A stretch of DNA of 64,000 nucleotides. Source: Peribacillus cavernae (GTDB lineage: Bacteria; Bacillota; Bacilli; Bacillales; DSM-1321). Positions 36,277 to 45,296 of this stretch are shown here, piece after piece; position 1 is the first letter of the stretch, and every line of letters begins with the position of its first letter. A program made the translations under genes and the position numbers. Location: the NCBI RefSeq assembly GCF_003989135.1, contig NZ_RYZZ01000006.1, positions 248,001 to 312,000 on the forward strand. Reading direction: 5' to 3'. The notes under the pieces are model-generated. The model was not told the DNA's origin. It saw nothing but the letters and a program-made list of their open reading frames with translations, and made no database searches.

Positions 36277-37668
36277 TTGAGTGACAAAGCAATCTCGGAT
36301 CATTCTCCGCAAGGTCCCAAAGGGAAATTATTAACTGGACATTTAAAGGAGTTTCAAAGCGATCCTCTTGAGTTTCTAACACGATTGACAACAGAATACG
36401 GAGATGTGGCAAAAATCCGTTTTGGACCATTCCAGAATGTCTATCTCATCTCCGATCCAGATCTGATAAAGCAAGTACTGGTTACGAAGCAAAAACATTT
36501 CGTGAAATCTAGAGACTTTCATGCTTTAAAACCAATTATTGGAGAAGGCCTACTTACGAGTGAAAAAGAACTTCACATGCGTCAGAGAAGGCTTATACAA
36601 CCCGCTTTCAGAAAAACTCATATTGTCAATTACGGCCAGGATATGATTGATATAACGACGAACTATATCTCCACATGGAAAGACGGAGAAGAACGCATGA
36701 TTACACAGGATATGATGAGCATGGCTCTCGGGATTATCAGCAAGACGATGTTCAGCATGGATTTCGAAGAAGGGTATGACGTGCTCGGGGAGCCGATAGA
36801 AACAGCAATGAGGACCGCTGTTAAAAGAATGAGGACACTTCTTCAACCCCCTTTATGGGTTCCGACTAGAAGCAATCGTGAATATAAAAATGCCATACAT
36901 GAACTCGATAAAGTGCTGTTTGAGATTATCGATAAACGAAGGGAAGACGCAGAGAAGCAAGAAGATATGCTTGGCATTCTAATGGATGCCCGGGATGATG
37001 AAGATGGTTTAGGCATGACAGACACTCAGGTCCGGGACGAGTTAATGACTATTTTCCTTGCCGGCCATGAAACCACTGCCAATGCGCTGTCCTGGACACT
37101 GTATTTGCTTTCCCAGCATCCTGAAGTAGAAAGTAAACTCTTTCATGAAATAGAAAACGTAATTGGCAACCGTCTTCCTGCTCCTGAAGATTTCAAGAAC
37201 TTAACATACACACAAAACATTATCTGGGAATCGTTGCGTCTCTACCCGCCTGGATTTGTTACTGGGCGTGAAGTGGATGAAGATGTAGATATCGGTGGTT
37301 ATCACTTTAAAAAGGGCGATATGATCTTAGTAAGCCAGTATGTCATGCACCACAAGCAGGAGTATTTTGACAATCCAGAGTCTTTCTATCCTGAGCGGTT
37401 TGAAAACAACTTCGCAAAAACTATCCCGGCATATGCCTACTTTCCGTTTGGCGGAGGTCCGCGAGTTTGTATAGGCAATCACTTTGCAATGATGGAAGCT
37501 GTACTCGTACTAGTGTGCATTTCGCAGCGCTATCGGCTAAGGATTGCGCCGGACCATCATGAAGTGACTCCATATCCATCTATTACACTCAGGCCAAAAC
37601 GTGGATTGCGCATGATCGTGGAAGAAAGAAATGAAACTGGTTTCCAACCAGAAGCTACTGAAATATAA
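36277..37668 (+). CDS. Cytochrome P450
   Basis: 463 residues. The I-helix oxygen-activation motif is FLAGHETTANAL (about residue 265), the K-helix is ESLRLYPP (ExxR, about 320) and the heme loop is FPFGGGPRVCIGNHFA with the thiolate Cys near 400. No reductase domain is fused and no ferredoxin or reductase gene is adjacent, so it depends on redox partners elsewhere. TTG start behind AAAGGAGGG. The overall pattern is closer to the fatty-acid-hydroxylase-like, eukaryotic-type bacterial P450s than to CYP107-type enzymes, but the substrate is unknown. Confidence 0.93.
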   Translation: MSDKAISDHSPQGPKGKLLTGHLKEFQSDPLEFLTRLTTEYGDVAKIRFGPFQNVYLISDPDLIKQVLVTKQKHFVKSRDFHALKPIIGEGLLTSEKELHMRQRRLIQPAFRKTHIVNYGQDMIDITTNYISTWKDGEERMITQDMMSMALGIISKTMFSMDFEEGYDVLGEPIETAMRTAVKRMRTLLQPPLWVPTRSNREYKNAIHELDKVLFEIIDKRREDAEKQEDMLGILMDARDDEDGLGMTDTQVRDELMTIFLAGHETTANALSWTLYLLSQHPEVESKLFHEIENVIGNRLPAPEDFKNLTYTQNIIWESLRLYPPGFVTGREVDEDVDIGGYHFKKGDMILVSQYVMHHKQEYFDNPESFYPERFENNFAKTIPAYAYFPFGGGPRVCIGNHFAMMEAVLVLVCISQRYRLRIAPDHHEVTPYPSITLRPKRGLRMIVEERNETGFQPEATEI

Positions 37669-37794
37669 TTGAAAAATGGAACAGATTGGTTTTCATAAAA
37701 TTACTGCCACTTTTTTTCATCATAGGGAGATGCCGTTACAAGTCAGGACAAGCATGAATAAGATAAAACAAATGGAATGAAAGGAGTGTTGTTT

Positions 37795-37911
37795 GTGAGC
37801 AGAAGGAGAAAACATTTTAGAAAATTCCTTGTTCGTATAGCAGATTTTCAATTAGATGTATTGGATGAGACAAGGGATTTTATTCGTAACGTAAGAGATG
37901 AGTTAAGTTAA
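37795..37911 (+). CDS. 38-aa basic/helical small protein
   Basis: GTG start behind AAAGGAGTG, a basic N terminus (SRRRKHFRKFLVRIADF) and an amphipathic acidic helix, then a strong terminator 15 bases after the stop. The good ribosome site and terminator argue that it is a real small gene. Function unknown. Confidence 0.55.
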   Translation: MSRRRKHFRKFLVRIADFQLDVLDETRDFIRNVRDELS

Positions 37912-37925
37912 ATAGACAAGATTAG

Positions 37926-37966
37926 AAATCACGACCAGCTGCCTTTAAATGCTGGTCGTGATTTTT
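37926..37966 (+). terminator. Terminator after the 38-aa gene
   Basis: AAATCACGACCAGC pairs with GCTGGTCGTGATTT, then T residues. Confidence 0.95.
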
Positions 37967-38313
37967 ATGGCGAATAAGATCCGTTATTTGATGCCCTTTG
38001 GATTTGAGCTGGTTTCTCAAGCCAGGTTGATCCACGATAATAAGGGCTAAAGGGGACAAACGGGTCTTCCCGGAGATTAAGGATAAAGCGAATCTCCTGC
38101 AACATGGATTCTTATTATTGTTAATTAAATCCTTAATACTTGAAGTGTATTTTTGGATAACATAGATAGCAATTTAATTTTCGATATACTATAATTTCAG
38201 TAAAAACGGTGCAACTTGGAGAATCTTAATTTAGTGCCAATCTTTGAAAAGTTTGAACGAAAATATAACGTTTTTATATAGACCATAAGGTTGAAAACCT
38301 AGAAATATAGGAT
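37967..38313. other. 350-bp intergenic region
   Basis: No supported gene or RNA. The end (38150-38310) is AT-rich and should carry the promoter of the next gene. Confidence 0.45.
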
Positions 38314-38871
38314 GTGAGAGTAATTAAACATGCATTAGTAGTTGGCGGTACTGGAATGTTAACAAATGTATCATTATGGCTAATGAACAATGGCTATCAT
38401 GTGACTGTTATTGGCCAAAGTCCTGACCGAATGAAGCATTTATTAAAAAAAATAAAAAATGATGCACTAATAACACCAATATTGGTGGATTATAAAAATG
38501 GAAATGAATTGAAAAAGAAAATGGAATTTATCATTAGGAAAAATGGAGATATTCATTTAATTATTGCTTGGATACACTCTGACGCTGAAAATGCACTGGA
38601 TATAATATCCCAACAAAATTCGAAGAACAATAATAAGTGGACTTTGCTACATATTTTAGGGAGTAGCAGCAATTTAATTGAAACTAAAAGAAATGCTAAA
38701 ATACCCGACCATTGTTTGTATCGCCAAGTGCAGCTAGGTTTTATAATTGAAGGTGGGTATTCAAGGTGGCTAACAAACGAGGAAATATCCAACGGAGTAA
38801 TTGAATCTATTATTAATGATAAACTTTTAAGTATTGTTGGAGTTACTCAACCTTGGGAAAAGCGCCCATAA
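38314..38871 (+). CDS. SDR-type NAD(P)-binding protein, 185 aa
   Basis: The N terminus (HALVVGGTGMLTNVSLWLMN) is a Rossmann nucleotide loop of the GGxGxL type, followed by VTVIGQSPDRMKHL. No YxxxK pair is found at the usual place and the protein is short, so it is an atypical short-chain dehydrogenase relative. Starts with GTG; the ribosome site is weak. Base composition is more AT-rich than the metabolic genes to the left. Role unknown. Confidence 0.7.
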   Translation: MRVIKHALVVGGTGMLTNVSLWLMNNGYHVTVIGQSPDRMKHLLKKIKNDALITPILVDYKNGNELKKKMEFIIRKNGDIHLIIAWIHSDAENALDIISQQNSKNNNKWTLLHILGSSSNLIETKRNAKIPDHCLYRQVQLGFIIEGGYSRWLTNEEISNGVIESIINDKLLSIVGVTQPWEKRP

Positions 38872-39010
38872 TTTTCTTTTTTTTATGCAGAAGAACATAT
38901 CTTTAAAGCTATACATGAATTATATTTAAAATATATGAATTTAAAAGAGTAATATCTCGCCACATTCCACAATAAGATGGAATATCGATTTGAGGAATGG
39001 GGCGATCAGA

Positions 39011-39409
39011 ATGAAAAATGAAATAGACTATTTGATTACAAAAGAGATGTTGGCACAATATATTGAGCTTAATCGCAGGAAAAAAGAAATTGAAACCCAA
39101 TTGGATGAATTAAAGAAAGTCTTTAACCAATATTTTGATCTGTCGGTCGGCAAAAACTTGAAAGGCGATGTGACAATCAGTGATTACAAATTACAAAGGC
39201 AAATACGAAAAACAGAAAAATTCGAACAAGAAATAACTGTAAAAAGACTGGAAGAATTAAATATGATGGACCTTATCCAAAAGAAGCCTGATGAGATAAA
39301 GATAAAATCAGCTTTAAATTTAGGTTTGATAAATGAAAAAGATTTAGATGGATGCGTCATTTCGAATACCTCCCAGGCGATCTATGTAAAACAAATACAA
39401 GCAAAATAA
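39011..39409 (+). CDS. Hypothetical coiled-coil protein, 132 aa
   Basis: Lysine/glutamate-rich and helical: the MLAQYIELNRRKKEIETQLD segment followed by DELKKVFNQYFDLSVG, then a strand (KGDVTISDYKLQRQIRK) and a C-terminal domain ending in SNTSQAIYVKQIQAK. The pattern of helix, then a modified-residue-like basic strand, resembles small phage or nucleoid-associated proteins, but I cannot name a family. ATG 39011 is preferred to TTG 38990 because GGAATGGGG stands eight bases ahead. Confidence 0.6.
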   Translation: MKNEIDYLITKEMLAQYIELNRRKKEIETQLDELKKVFNQYFDLSVGKNLKGDVTISDYKLQRQIRKTEKFEQEITVKRLEELNMMDLIQKKPDEIKIKSALNLGLINEKDLDGCVISNTSQAIYVKQIQAK

Positions 39410-39445
39410 GACTGTTTTTTATAAATGTATCTAACGATCTTAAAT

Positions 39446-39467
39446 GAGCCTACAAGGGCTCTTTTTT
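39446..39467 (+). terminator. Terminator
   Basis: GAGCC and GGGCTC around TACAA, followed by TTTTTT. Confidence 0.8.
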
Positions 39468-39602
39468 ATGTTAAAAAACCATCCTTTCTTTTATCCTGTC
39501 CCTGATATATATGGATATAGACTATAATAGGGATGTACTAACTGTATGAAGATATGGTTATAATGATGGCGACTAAACACAGATATTTGGAGGATTTAGA
39601 AA

Positions 39603-40214
39603 ATGTTAAAGAATCAAGTGAAGCAACATCTAGCAGAAGAAATGAAGAAGAGTGGAGAACAGCAACTTAAAACGATTGAAATATATAAAGAAGAGAAGGA
39701 ATACGCGGAGAAATATCATCTAATTCCAGAAAATATGATCCTTGTAGAGAAAAACTCTACTTCCCGCTTTTCCAATGCTTATATAGAACGATGTGATAAA
39801 GAATCCGAAGAAGTGCTTGCTGAAGAAACACCAGCCTTTTTAAATCAGCCCATTGCCTACTTTAAAAAACATATGAATGAATTTATGTACCTGGAGTCTA
39901 GCTGTCTTGCAATGATTGGGATAGATGCGATTTCTTTAGAAACCGATAATGTATTTGGTATCTACGATGTCATGTTAGGTCTTAAGCTGCAAAAGAAATT
40001 TGAAGCTCCTATAAAGGACTATCTGGAAAAAGAATTGCATGGGGATGAGGCTGCATATGAGCTGCTTTTCATCCAAGACGACGGATTATGGGATTTGAAT
40101 TTCACTTTGAACTACGCCGATGGATTCAAAGAAGATATATCTATTGGTGATGCATATCGTTTAATTTACCGTTTTTTATTTAAGCTGGTTGAATCGGTTG
40201 AAGAAGGAAACTAA
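39603..40214 (+). CDS. Hypothetical protein, 203 aa
   Basis: A soluble acidic protein with no membrane segment. It begins with a charged helix, then EYAEKYHLIPENMILVEKN and a segment FSNAYIERCDKESEEVLAEE that resembles the linker sequence often annotated as branched-chain aminotransferase-like in Bacillus; no PLP lysine motif is visible, so I do not use that name. The C-terminal half (LLFIQDDGLWDLNFTLNYAD) looks like a mixed sheet. TTGGAGGA ribosome site. Function unknown. Confidence 0.65.
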   Translation: MLKNQVKQHLAEEMKKSGEQQLKTIEIYKEEKEYAEKYHLIPENMILVEKNSTSRFSNAYIERCDKESEEVLAEETPAFLNQPIAYFKKHMNEFMYLESSCLAMIGIDAISLETDNVFGIYDVMLGLKLQKKFEAPIKDYLEKELHGDEAAYELLFIQDDGLWDLNFTLNYADGFKEDISIGDAYRLIYRFLFKLVESVEEGN

Positions 40215-40272
40215 ATAGTTAGGCCTGAATATCTGATGCCGAAATATATGCAGCCGCAGAAAAAGCAAAAGG

Positions 40273-40484
40273 ATGATGGATTTGAGATATACCTGTTCCT
40301 GTTGTGGTTTAAAAACATTAGCCGAGTCTTTTAGCTACCATATATGTAAAATTTGTAATTGGGAGAAGATCCTACCCAACTCGAATATCCAGCATTAGGA
40401 TTAGAGTTGGGTCTAAATGATGGTAGTTTATGTGAAGAGCAAGCTAAAATTTTAGACAACATACCAGTAGCAATTAAAGTTTAA
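40273..40484 (+). pseudogene. Frameshifted cysteine-rich CPCC family protein
   Basis: Starting at ATG 40273 or 40276, the first frame reads YTCSCCGLKTL then YHICKICNWE, the CPCC-family zinc-ribbon layout, and stops soon after. One base later the frame continues as EDPTQLEYPALGLELGLNDG to a stop at 40482-40484. In intact CPCC proteins the W-E is followed by D-D-P or similar, so a single base was lost near 40364. CPCC proteins are often linked to immunity or toxin systems, but their role is not settled. Confidence 0.65.
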
Positions 40485-40642
40485 ACGGTTTACAAAGAGA
40501 TGAAGAATTGAGACCACTGTATTCAGACGAATGTGTTGCATTTAATATTGCAATTTAGGGCTTTTTTCATTTAACGGAGAATAATTAAAAAGAGAAATGC
40601 TATAATGAGAATATCAAATATCAAGAAAATGGCGGTGATAAT

Positions 40643-40948
40643 ATGTTATCACAACAAGAAATCCTTGATGAATTGAACAAAAATATGCATACATGGAATG
40701 AAAAGTATGGAGTGAAACGGATTGGTCTCTTTGGTTCGTATAGCCGAGGAGAGCAAAAAGATTCCAGCGATATTGATGTGTTAGTGGAATTTATAGACAC
40801 TAAAATGACATTTGATAACTATATGGATTTAAAGTTCTATCTCGAAGATCACTTTCAAAAGCCGGTAGATTTAGTCATTTTAGATGATATCAAACCAGCA
40901 CTAATACCAAGTATTTTAAGGAGTACCAAGTATGCAGAGGGAGCCTAA
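40643..40948 (+). CDS. mntA: MntA-type minimal nucleotidyltransferase antitoxin
   Basis: 101 residues. RIGLFGSYSRGEQKDSSDIDVLVEF contains the GSx10DxD active-site signature; the third acid lies in KPVDLVILDD. In characterised pairs MntA adenylylates a tyrosine of the HepT toxin and so neutralises it. It starts behind GGCGGTGA and overlaps hepT by 17 bases, which couples the two. Confidence 0.9.
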   Translation: MLSQQEILDELNKNMHTWNEKYGVKRIGLFGSYSRGEQKDSSDIDVLVEFIDTKMTFDNYMDLKFYLEDHFQKPVDLVILDDIKPALIPSILRSTKYAEGA

Positions 40949-41282
40949 AGTCTTTTTAGAGGAAATTTTCATCGCTGCTGAAAAAGTTGAGAAATATACA
41001 AAAGGTCTATCTTATGACGACTTCTTAGACAATGATTTAGTTTCAGATGCGGTGATTAAAAACGTTTTAGTAATCGGAGAAGCTAGTAAAAACATTCCAG
41101 AAGAAGTCAGACAGGCAAATCCACATATCGAATGGAGAAAGATGGCTGGCATGAGAGATATGATGATTCATGGCTACTTTTCCATTAATTATCGGATTGT
41201 TTGGGATGTAGTGACGAATAAAATCCCTTCGATAAAACAACAAGTCGAGCAGCTTCTAAAAGAGAACAATCAAAATAATTAA
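40932..41282 (+). CDS. hepT: HepT-type HEPN (DUF86) toxin
   Basis: 116 residues, all-helical. The HEPN ribonuclease motif Rx4HxY is present as RDMMIHGYF near residue 75; the NVLVIGEASKNIPEEV segment is typical of DUF86. The Tyr of the motif is the known AMP acceptor in MntA-HepT systems. All key residues are intact, so the pair looks functional. AAGGAG precedes the ATG inside mntA. Confidence 0.9.
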   Translation: MQREPKVFLEEIFIAAEKVEKYTKGLSYDDFLDNDLVSDAVIKNVLVIGEASKNIPEEVRQANPHIEWRKMAGMRDMMIHGYFSINYRIVWDVVTNKIPSIKQQVEQLLKENNQNN

Positions 41283-41568
41283 AACTCAGGAAGTCTTGCT
41301 GCCCCTGTATAATCATCCCATAGTAGGAATTTTGACGGGATGGGGTTTTGCTTCTCTTATTTCATTTTTTGCCGGTTGACCTTCGCTAATCTCATGGCAG
41401 GTTGTAGCAGGTGGTATGCCTCGTTGCTTAATTTATCTAGAATTGGAAGGCAAAGTCTTGCCCCATTAGAAGAACAAATTGATTCAGAAAACAAAAGAAG
41501 TGCTTTTTGGGCTAGTTGGGCAAGTACAATGATCGACCCGAGAGAATCAAATGAAAAGTCACAACGAC
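41283..41568. other. Region between hepT and the Lrp-like remnant
   Basis: A hairpin CATCCC...GGGATG followed by GGGTTTTG (41316-41347) may terminate hepT. A 90-codon plus-strand frame at 41340-41612 and a minus-strand frame both cross the rest. Neither has a ribosome site, neither matches a family I know, and the plus frame runs into the Lrp remnant, so I treat them as non-coding. The composition suggests a dispersed repeat. Confidence 0.4.
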
Positions 41569-41756
41569 TTAAAATTTCTCATAATCCACTTCTAACGTAT
41601 ACTTCTTTATAATTCCAAATGACTCCATTTGCCTTACCCGTTCTGTTACAGAAGGAGAAGACAAATTAATTCTTCTTCCAAGTTCACTCATCGATAATCG
41701 ACTATTTTTACTTAATTCATCTATTATTTTTTTTTATCAATTGAATCAATTTTCAT
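41569..41756 (-). pseudogene. Lrp/AsnC family regulator remnant
   Basis: Reading the minus strand from ATG 41756 gives MKIDSID, then a run of nine A residues where the frame breaks, then IIDELSKNSRLSMSELGRRI, NLSSPSVTERVRQMES and FGIIKKYTLEVDY, followed by a stop. This is the DNA-binding half of an Lrp/AsnC regulator. The frame is off by one base at the poly-A run and the ligand-binding domain is missing. A strong AGGAGGT site is kept. It is divergent from the AhpD-like gene, which it may once have controlled. Confidence 0.75.
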
Positions 41757-41877
41757 TTTCAAGGAAAGACCTCCTATTTCGTTAAGTTATTAAATGTTTT
41801 GTGGGAAACTTGTTTTGTATTTAATGTGATACAACGGATAATTTCGATATTATCAATATTACAAGGAGGTATTAGTT

Positions 41878-42294
41878 ATGGCAAGAATTAATGAATCAAA
41901 ATTCGGGGAGACCTCTTTTCAAAAGCTTTTAGGGCACAACAAAGATGTAATGGATGGGTGGACGAAATTGGGAGAAGTGTTAGAAAAAAATGGGAAGCCT
42001 TCTTCTCAGTTAAAAGAACAAGTAAGGAGAACGTTAGCTCAAAGTAATGGTTGTGAGTATTGTAAAGCAAAAGGAAAACCTGAACCCCATTTATTCAATG
42101 AAAAAATGTCTATTGCAGTAGGCTTTACTGAAGTATTTGCAAAACAAAAAGGGGATATTTCAGATGCTACGTTTAATGTTTTGAAAGATTCTGACGTAGA
42201 AATTAGTGAGCTTTGTGCGTTTATTACGTTTACTACTGCTTCACAGTATTTTGGTGCGATATTAGCTTTAGAGCCGGCTTTGGAGGGGGTTTAG
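41878..42294 (+). CDS. Carboxymuconolactone decarboxylase / AhpD-like protein
   Basis: 138 residues, helical AhpD-like fold. The redox motif is NGCEYCKAKG (CxxC), preceded by KEQVRRTLAQS. AhpD-like CxxC members act as thiol peroxidases or disulfide reductases; the His two or three positions after the second Cys, found in AhpD itself, is replaced here by Ala-Lys-Gly, so peroxidase activity is not certain. AAGGAGG ribosome site. Behind it a 23-codon frame (42297-42368) leads up to the IS element. Confidence 0.85.
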   Translation: MARINESKFGETSFQKLLGHNKDVMDGWTKLGEVLEKNGKPSSQLKEQVRRTLAQSNGCEYCKAKGKPEPHLFNEKMSIAVGFTEVFAKQKGDISDATFNVLKDSDVEISELCAFITFTTASQYFGAILALEPALEGV

Positions 42295-42382
42295 AGATGG
42301 AGAATTACCCAAGAACATGGAAAGAATATTTTTATGAAATAGTTAGAGCTGTTATATTATATAAGTGAAATTAAATTATTTA

Positions 42383-43832
42383 CTTGAGTCTTGCAAAAAA
42401 TCTGTCGAGTAAAAATTGTTGAACTCTGTCGGGTTCAAGGATTGTTTGTTATTTTTCCTGAAATAGGAATGGCACCTCTTTTTTGTGGAATGTAAAGGTT
42501 ACCCAAACCAATACCTAAAAAAGGAGATGCCGTATAAAAATGGTAACTTTTTATTCCTATATAGTCAATTTTATTGCTGCTCTGGGACTTGGATTTTCGA
42601 AACCGCAAACTCATCATGTGCTCACGTTTATTCACGGAATCATCTTGACTGATGGTGTAAAAACGGTCTCCAATATCCGGAGATTCACCCATGAATCACG
42701 TGACTTGAGCTGTATGACCCGGTTCCTAAACGAATCTCCATGGTGCCCTAACCGAGCCAATCGGCGACGAATCCAGTTCATGATGAATAAGATCAAGAAC
42801 ATCCGGGCTAAGCAAGGAGATACAAGACCCCTCAGTTTCTTGATTGTGGACGATACCCAAGCTAAAAAGGATCAAACCACACGCAAGATGGAAGGATTGG
42901 ATTATCACTTTTCCCACTCCGACGGGAAAAGCGTATGGTCACATTGTATGGTAACCGCCCATGTTGTAAGCGAAGGCTATTCTTTTGCCCTTGACTACCG
43001 CTCTTACTTCAGGGAGTCTTACTGCAGTGAAAATAGTCTGGTGTTTAAAAGCAAGAATGACCTGGCAATTGAATTAATTAACGACTACGAATCTCCTTCT
43101 GACGAACAGGTTTATGTCCTGGTCGACAGTTGGTATACAAGCAAAAAGTTGATTGACGCATGCAGCGCAAAAGGCTACCACTTGATTGGCGGATTGCGAA
43201 CAAACAGAAAGATCTATCCTGGAGGGATTGGTATCAAACTCTCCAAGTTCATCTCTGATTTTATCGGGCCTGATGATCTCCTCCCCGTTACGGTGGGGTA
43301 TCAACGGTATAAAATATACTCGTATGAAGGAAATCTCAGTGACACGGAGAATGCCACTGTCCTGGTTTCCTGGCAAGACAAATACAATTCAAAAGCAAAA
43401 CCATTCTGTCTCCTCTGCACTGATTGCAGCCTGGATCTCGTTACAATCCTGCGCTACTATGAAGTGCGTTGGCACATCGAGACAGGATACCGGTATTTTA
43501 AGGAGTTACTCGGTTTTGACCACTATCAGTTGCTTTCGCACAACGGAAAAGAACGTTACTGGTGCCTTCAATTTCTCACGTATAACTTTCTCGAAAACCA
43601 TAGGAAAGAGTGGAAAAAGGAAGGCGTTGTCACCATCGGAGACACAGTCCGCCAGATCCGAAAGGAACATCTAGGCCAGCTGATTCTCTATGCCTATGAG
43701 CAAGGACTGACTCAAAAGCCTCTGGCCGAAGTGCTGAAATGTCTAAAATTGTCGGCTTGAAAATCGAAACTTTTAGCCCTTTGTTTAATATGGCCTTTTT
43801 TAGGATTAATTTCAAAAGATGCAAGACTCAAG
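42383..43832 (+). mobile_element. Complete IS701/IS4-superfamily insertion sequence, 1450 bp
   Basis: Terminal inverted repeats CTTGAGTCTTGCA (42383-42395) and TGCAAGACTCAAG (43820-43832) are perfect over 13 bases. TTATTTA is duplicated directly outside both ends (42376-42382 and 43833-43839), as expected of a target-site duplication. The element holds one transposase gene. It landed between the AhpD-like gene and the cysteine hydrolase gene and seems not to break either. Confidence 0.92.
42540..43760 (+). CDS. DDE transposase, IS701/IS4 superfamily
   Basis: 406 residues, uninterrupted. DDE core: the first Asp in FLIVDDTQAKKDQTTRKMEG, the second in YVLVDSWYTSKKLID, and the Glu in RYYEVRWHIETGYRYFKE, whose Y-x-x-R-W-x-I-E-x-x-Y spacing is the signature of this superfamily. 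A damaged relative lies at 51.6-52.7 kb on the other strand. The intact frame, ends and duplication indicate recent activity. Confidence 0.92.
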   Translation: MVTFYSYIVNFIAALGLGFSKPQTHHVLTFIHGIILTDGVKTVSNIRRFTHESRDLSCMTRFLNESPWCPNRANRRRIQFMMNKIKNIRAKQGDTRPLSFLIVDDTQAKKDQTTRKMEGLDYHFSHSDGKSVWSHCMVTAHVVSEGYSFALDYRSYFRESYCSENSLVFKSKNDLAIELINDYESPSDEQVYVLVDSWYTSKKLIDACSAKGYHLIGGLRTNRKIYPGGIGIKLSKFISDFIGPDDLLPVTVGYQRYKIYSYEGNLSDTENATVLVSWQDKYNSKAKPFCLLCTDCSLDLVTILRYYEVRWHIETGYRYFKELLGFDHYQLLSHNGKERYWCLQFLTYNFLENHRKEWKKEGVVTIGDTVRQIRKEHLGQLILYAYEQGLTQKPLAEVLKCLKLSA

Positions 43833-43878
43833 TTATTTATTGTAACAAACCGTGGCTATAGTTGAAAGGGGGAGTTAT

Positions 43879-44436
43879 ATGGTGAAGAAGAATAAAGCTT
43901 TAATTATTGTAGACGTACAAAAGGCTTTTGAAGATAAAAAATGGGGAGAACGAAATAATTTTCATGCCGAAGAAAACATTAAGAAAGTGTTAGATATATG
44001 GCGTGATAAGGGTTGGGAGGTTATTCATATTCAGCATATGTCTGAAAAACCAGGTTCAGTTTTTTATTATAAAGGTGAAGGTTTTACTATAAAAGACATT
44101 GTTGCTCCCCTCAATCATGAAAAAGTAATAACAAAGACGGTTAATAGTGCTTTTATTGGAACTAATCTTAACGAATATTTAAAAAGCATTAATACGGACA
44201 AAGTAGTAGTTACTGGCTTGACGACACCGCATTGCGTTTCAACCACTACAAGAATGAGTGGGAATTTAGGTTATGATACTTATCTGCTTTCAGATGCAAC
44301 AGCAGCTTTTGGAATGAAGGATCACAACGATGAATATATAGATGCAGAAACGATTCATAATCTTTCTCTTGCGACTGTTCACAATGAATTTGCCACCGTG
44401 TTAAATACCCAGCAATTTATTAAATCTATTTTGTGA
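43879..44436 (+). CDS. Isochorismatase family cysteine hydrolase
   Basis: 185 residues. Catalytic triad candidates: Asp in IIVDVQKAF near the N terminus, Lys in VITKTVNSAF and Cys in TGLTTPHCVSTTTRMS, the classical layout of nicotinamidase/isochorismatase-like hydrolases. LLSDATAAF near the C terminus also fits. ATG 43879 with AAAGGGGGAG ahead is preferred to the longer frame from 43852. The substrate is not known. It lies directly behind the IS element. Confidence 0.88.
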   Translation: MVKKNKALIIVDVQKAFEDKKWGERNNFHAEENIKKVLDIWRDKGWEVIHIQHMSEKPGSVFYYKGEGFTIKDIVAPLNHEKVITKTVNSAFIGTNLNEYLKSINTDKVVVTGLTTPHCVSTTTRMSGNLGYDTYLLSDATAAFGMKDHNDEYIDAETIHNLSLATVHNEFATVLNTQQFIKSIL

Positions 44437-44704
44437 ATTATTAAAATTAAAACTGAAATAGATAAAGCCACTATTCCGCAATCTGGCCATTATATGTAGT
44501 ATGATTTTTGGCCGTATTCATCGTAATTAACGAAACAAAAACAGCCTCTTTTCTAACGCTTATCTATGGTTACATGTAAAAAATGATAAAGGGTGCACCA
44601 TATCTATGTTTTGAAACGGATACTACATATAACTTACCTTTTGTTGAAGTTGAATGGTAGACGGTGGGAAATAAAATTTATTCTTACAGGAAGGTGTAGT
44701 CTTG

Positions 44705-45248
44705 ATGGTAATACTTGATCAATCTGAATTTGATAACGTGAAAGGTAAAATAAAGGAAAAAAAGGAAAATTGCCCTACATTTGCATATTCAGTCTTAGAT
44801 GGTTATATTCGAGGAAAAGTTTATGCTGACTCTAATTTTCTTAAAACAGTTTTGATTGGAACCAATTCAGGCATTTATTTTGTGGCAGGAGAAATAAATA
44901 ACTTGGATTTCAATAATTTCCTTTTTGAGTTGCATAGGCAAAGTAAGGTTGAGAAATCGCGTTTCACTTTATTTTCTTCATCAGAAAATTGGAATTTTAT
45001 AATTAAAAATATGTTTAAAGATGAAATAAAGGAAATAAGGAGATTATCCTATAAATATTGTCACAGTAATGATTCAATTGAGAAAAAAAGATTACTAGGT
45101 AATTATTTTATTGAGAAGATAAATGCTGAAATGATAAAGAACAGCTTAGAATTTAATGAGAAATACTATAAAGATTACTGGGGATCTATTTCAAACTTTA
45201 TTGAAAATGGCTTTGGTTTCAACATTCTACATAACGGAAAAATTATAA
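44705..45248 (+). pseudogene. GNAT acetyltransferase, 5' part, split by IS3 element
   Basis: The N-terminal part of a PF12746-like GNAT acetyltransferase: TFAYSVLDGYIRGKVYAD and VLIGTNSGIYFVAGEI are typical. The native coding stops at LHNGKII where the IS3 terminal repeat begins at 45249; read-through adds only six residues. The missing C-terminal acetyl-CoA domain is found on the other side of the element at 46689-46934. ATG 44705 follows AGGAAGGTG. Confidence 0.8.
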
Positions 45249-45296
45249 TGGACCCAAGAAACTAGACACGAAATGAGGAGATGTTAAAGTAGATTT

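Noticed and set aside
41340-41612. 90-codon plus-strand frame after hepT
   Set aside because: No ribosome site, no family, and it runs over the Lrp remnant of the opposite strand; more likely non-coding or repeat DNA.
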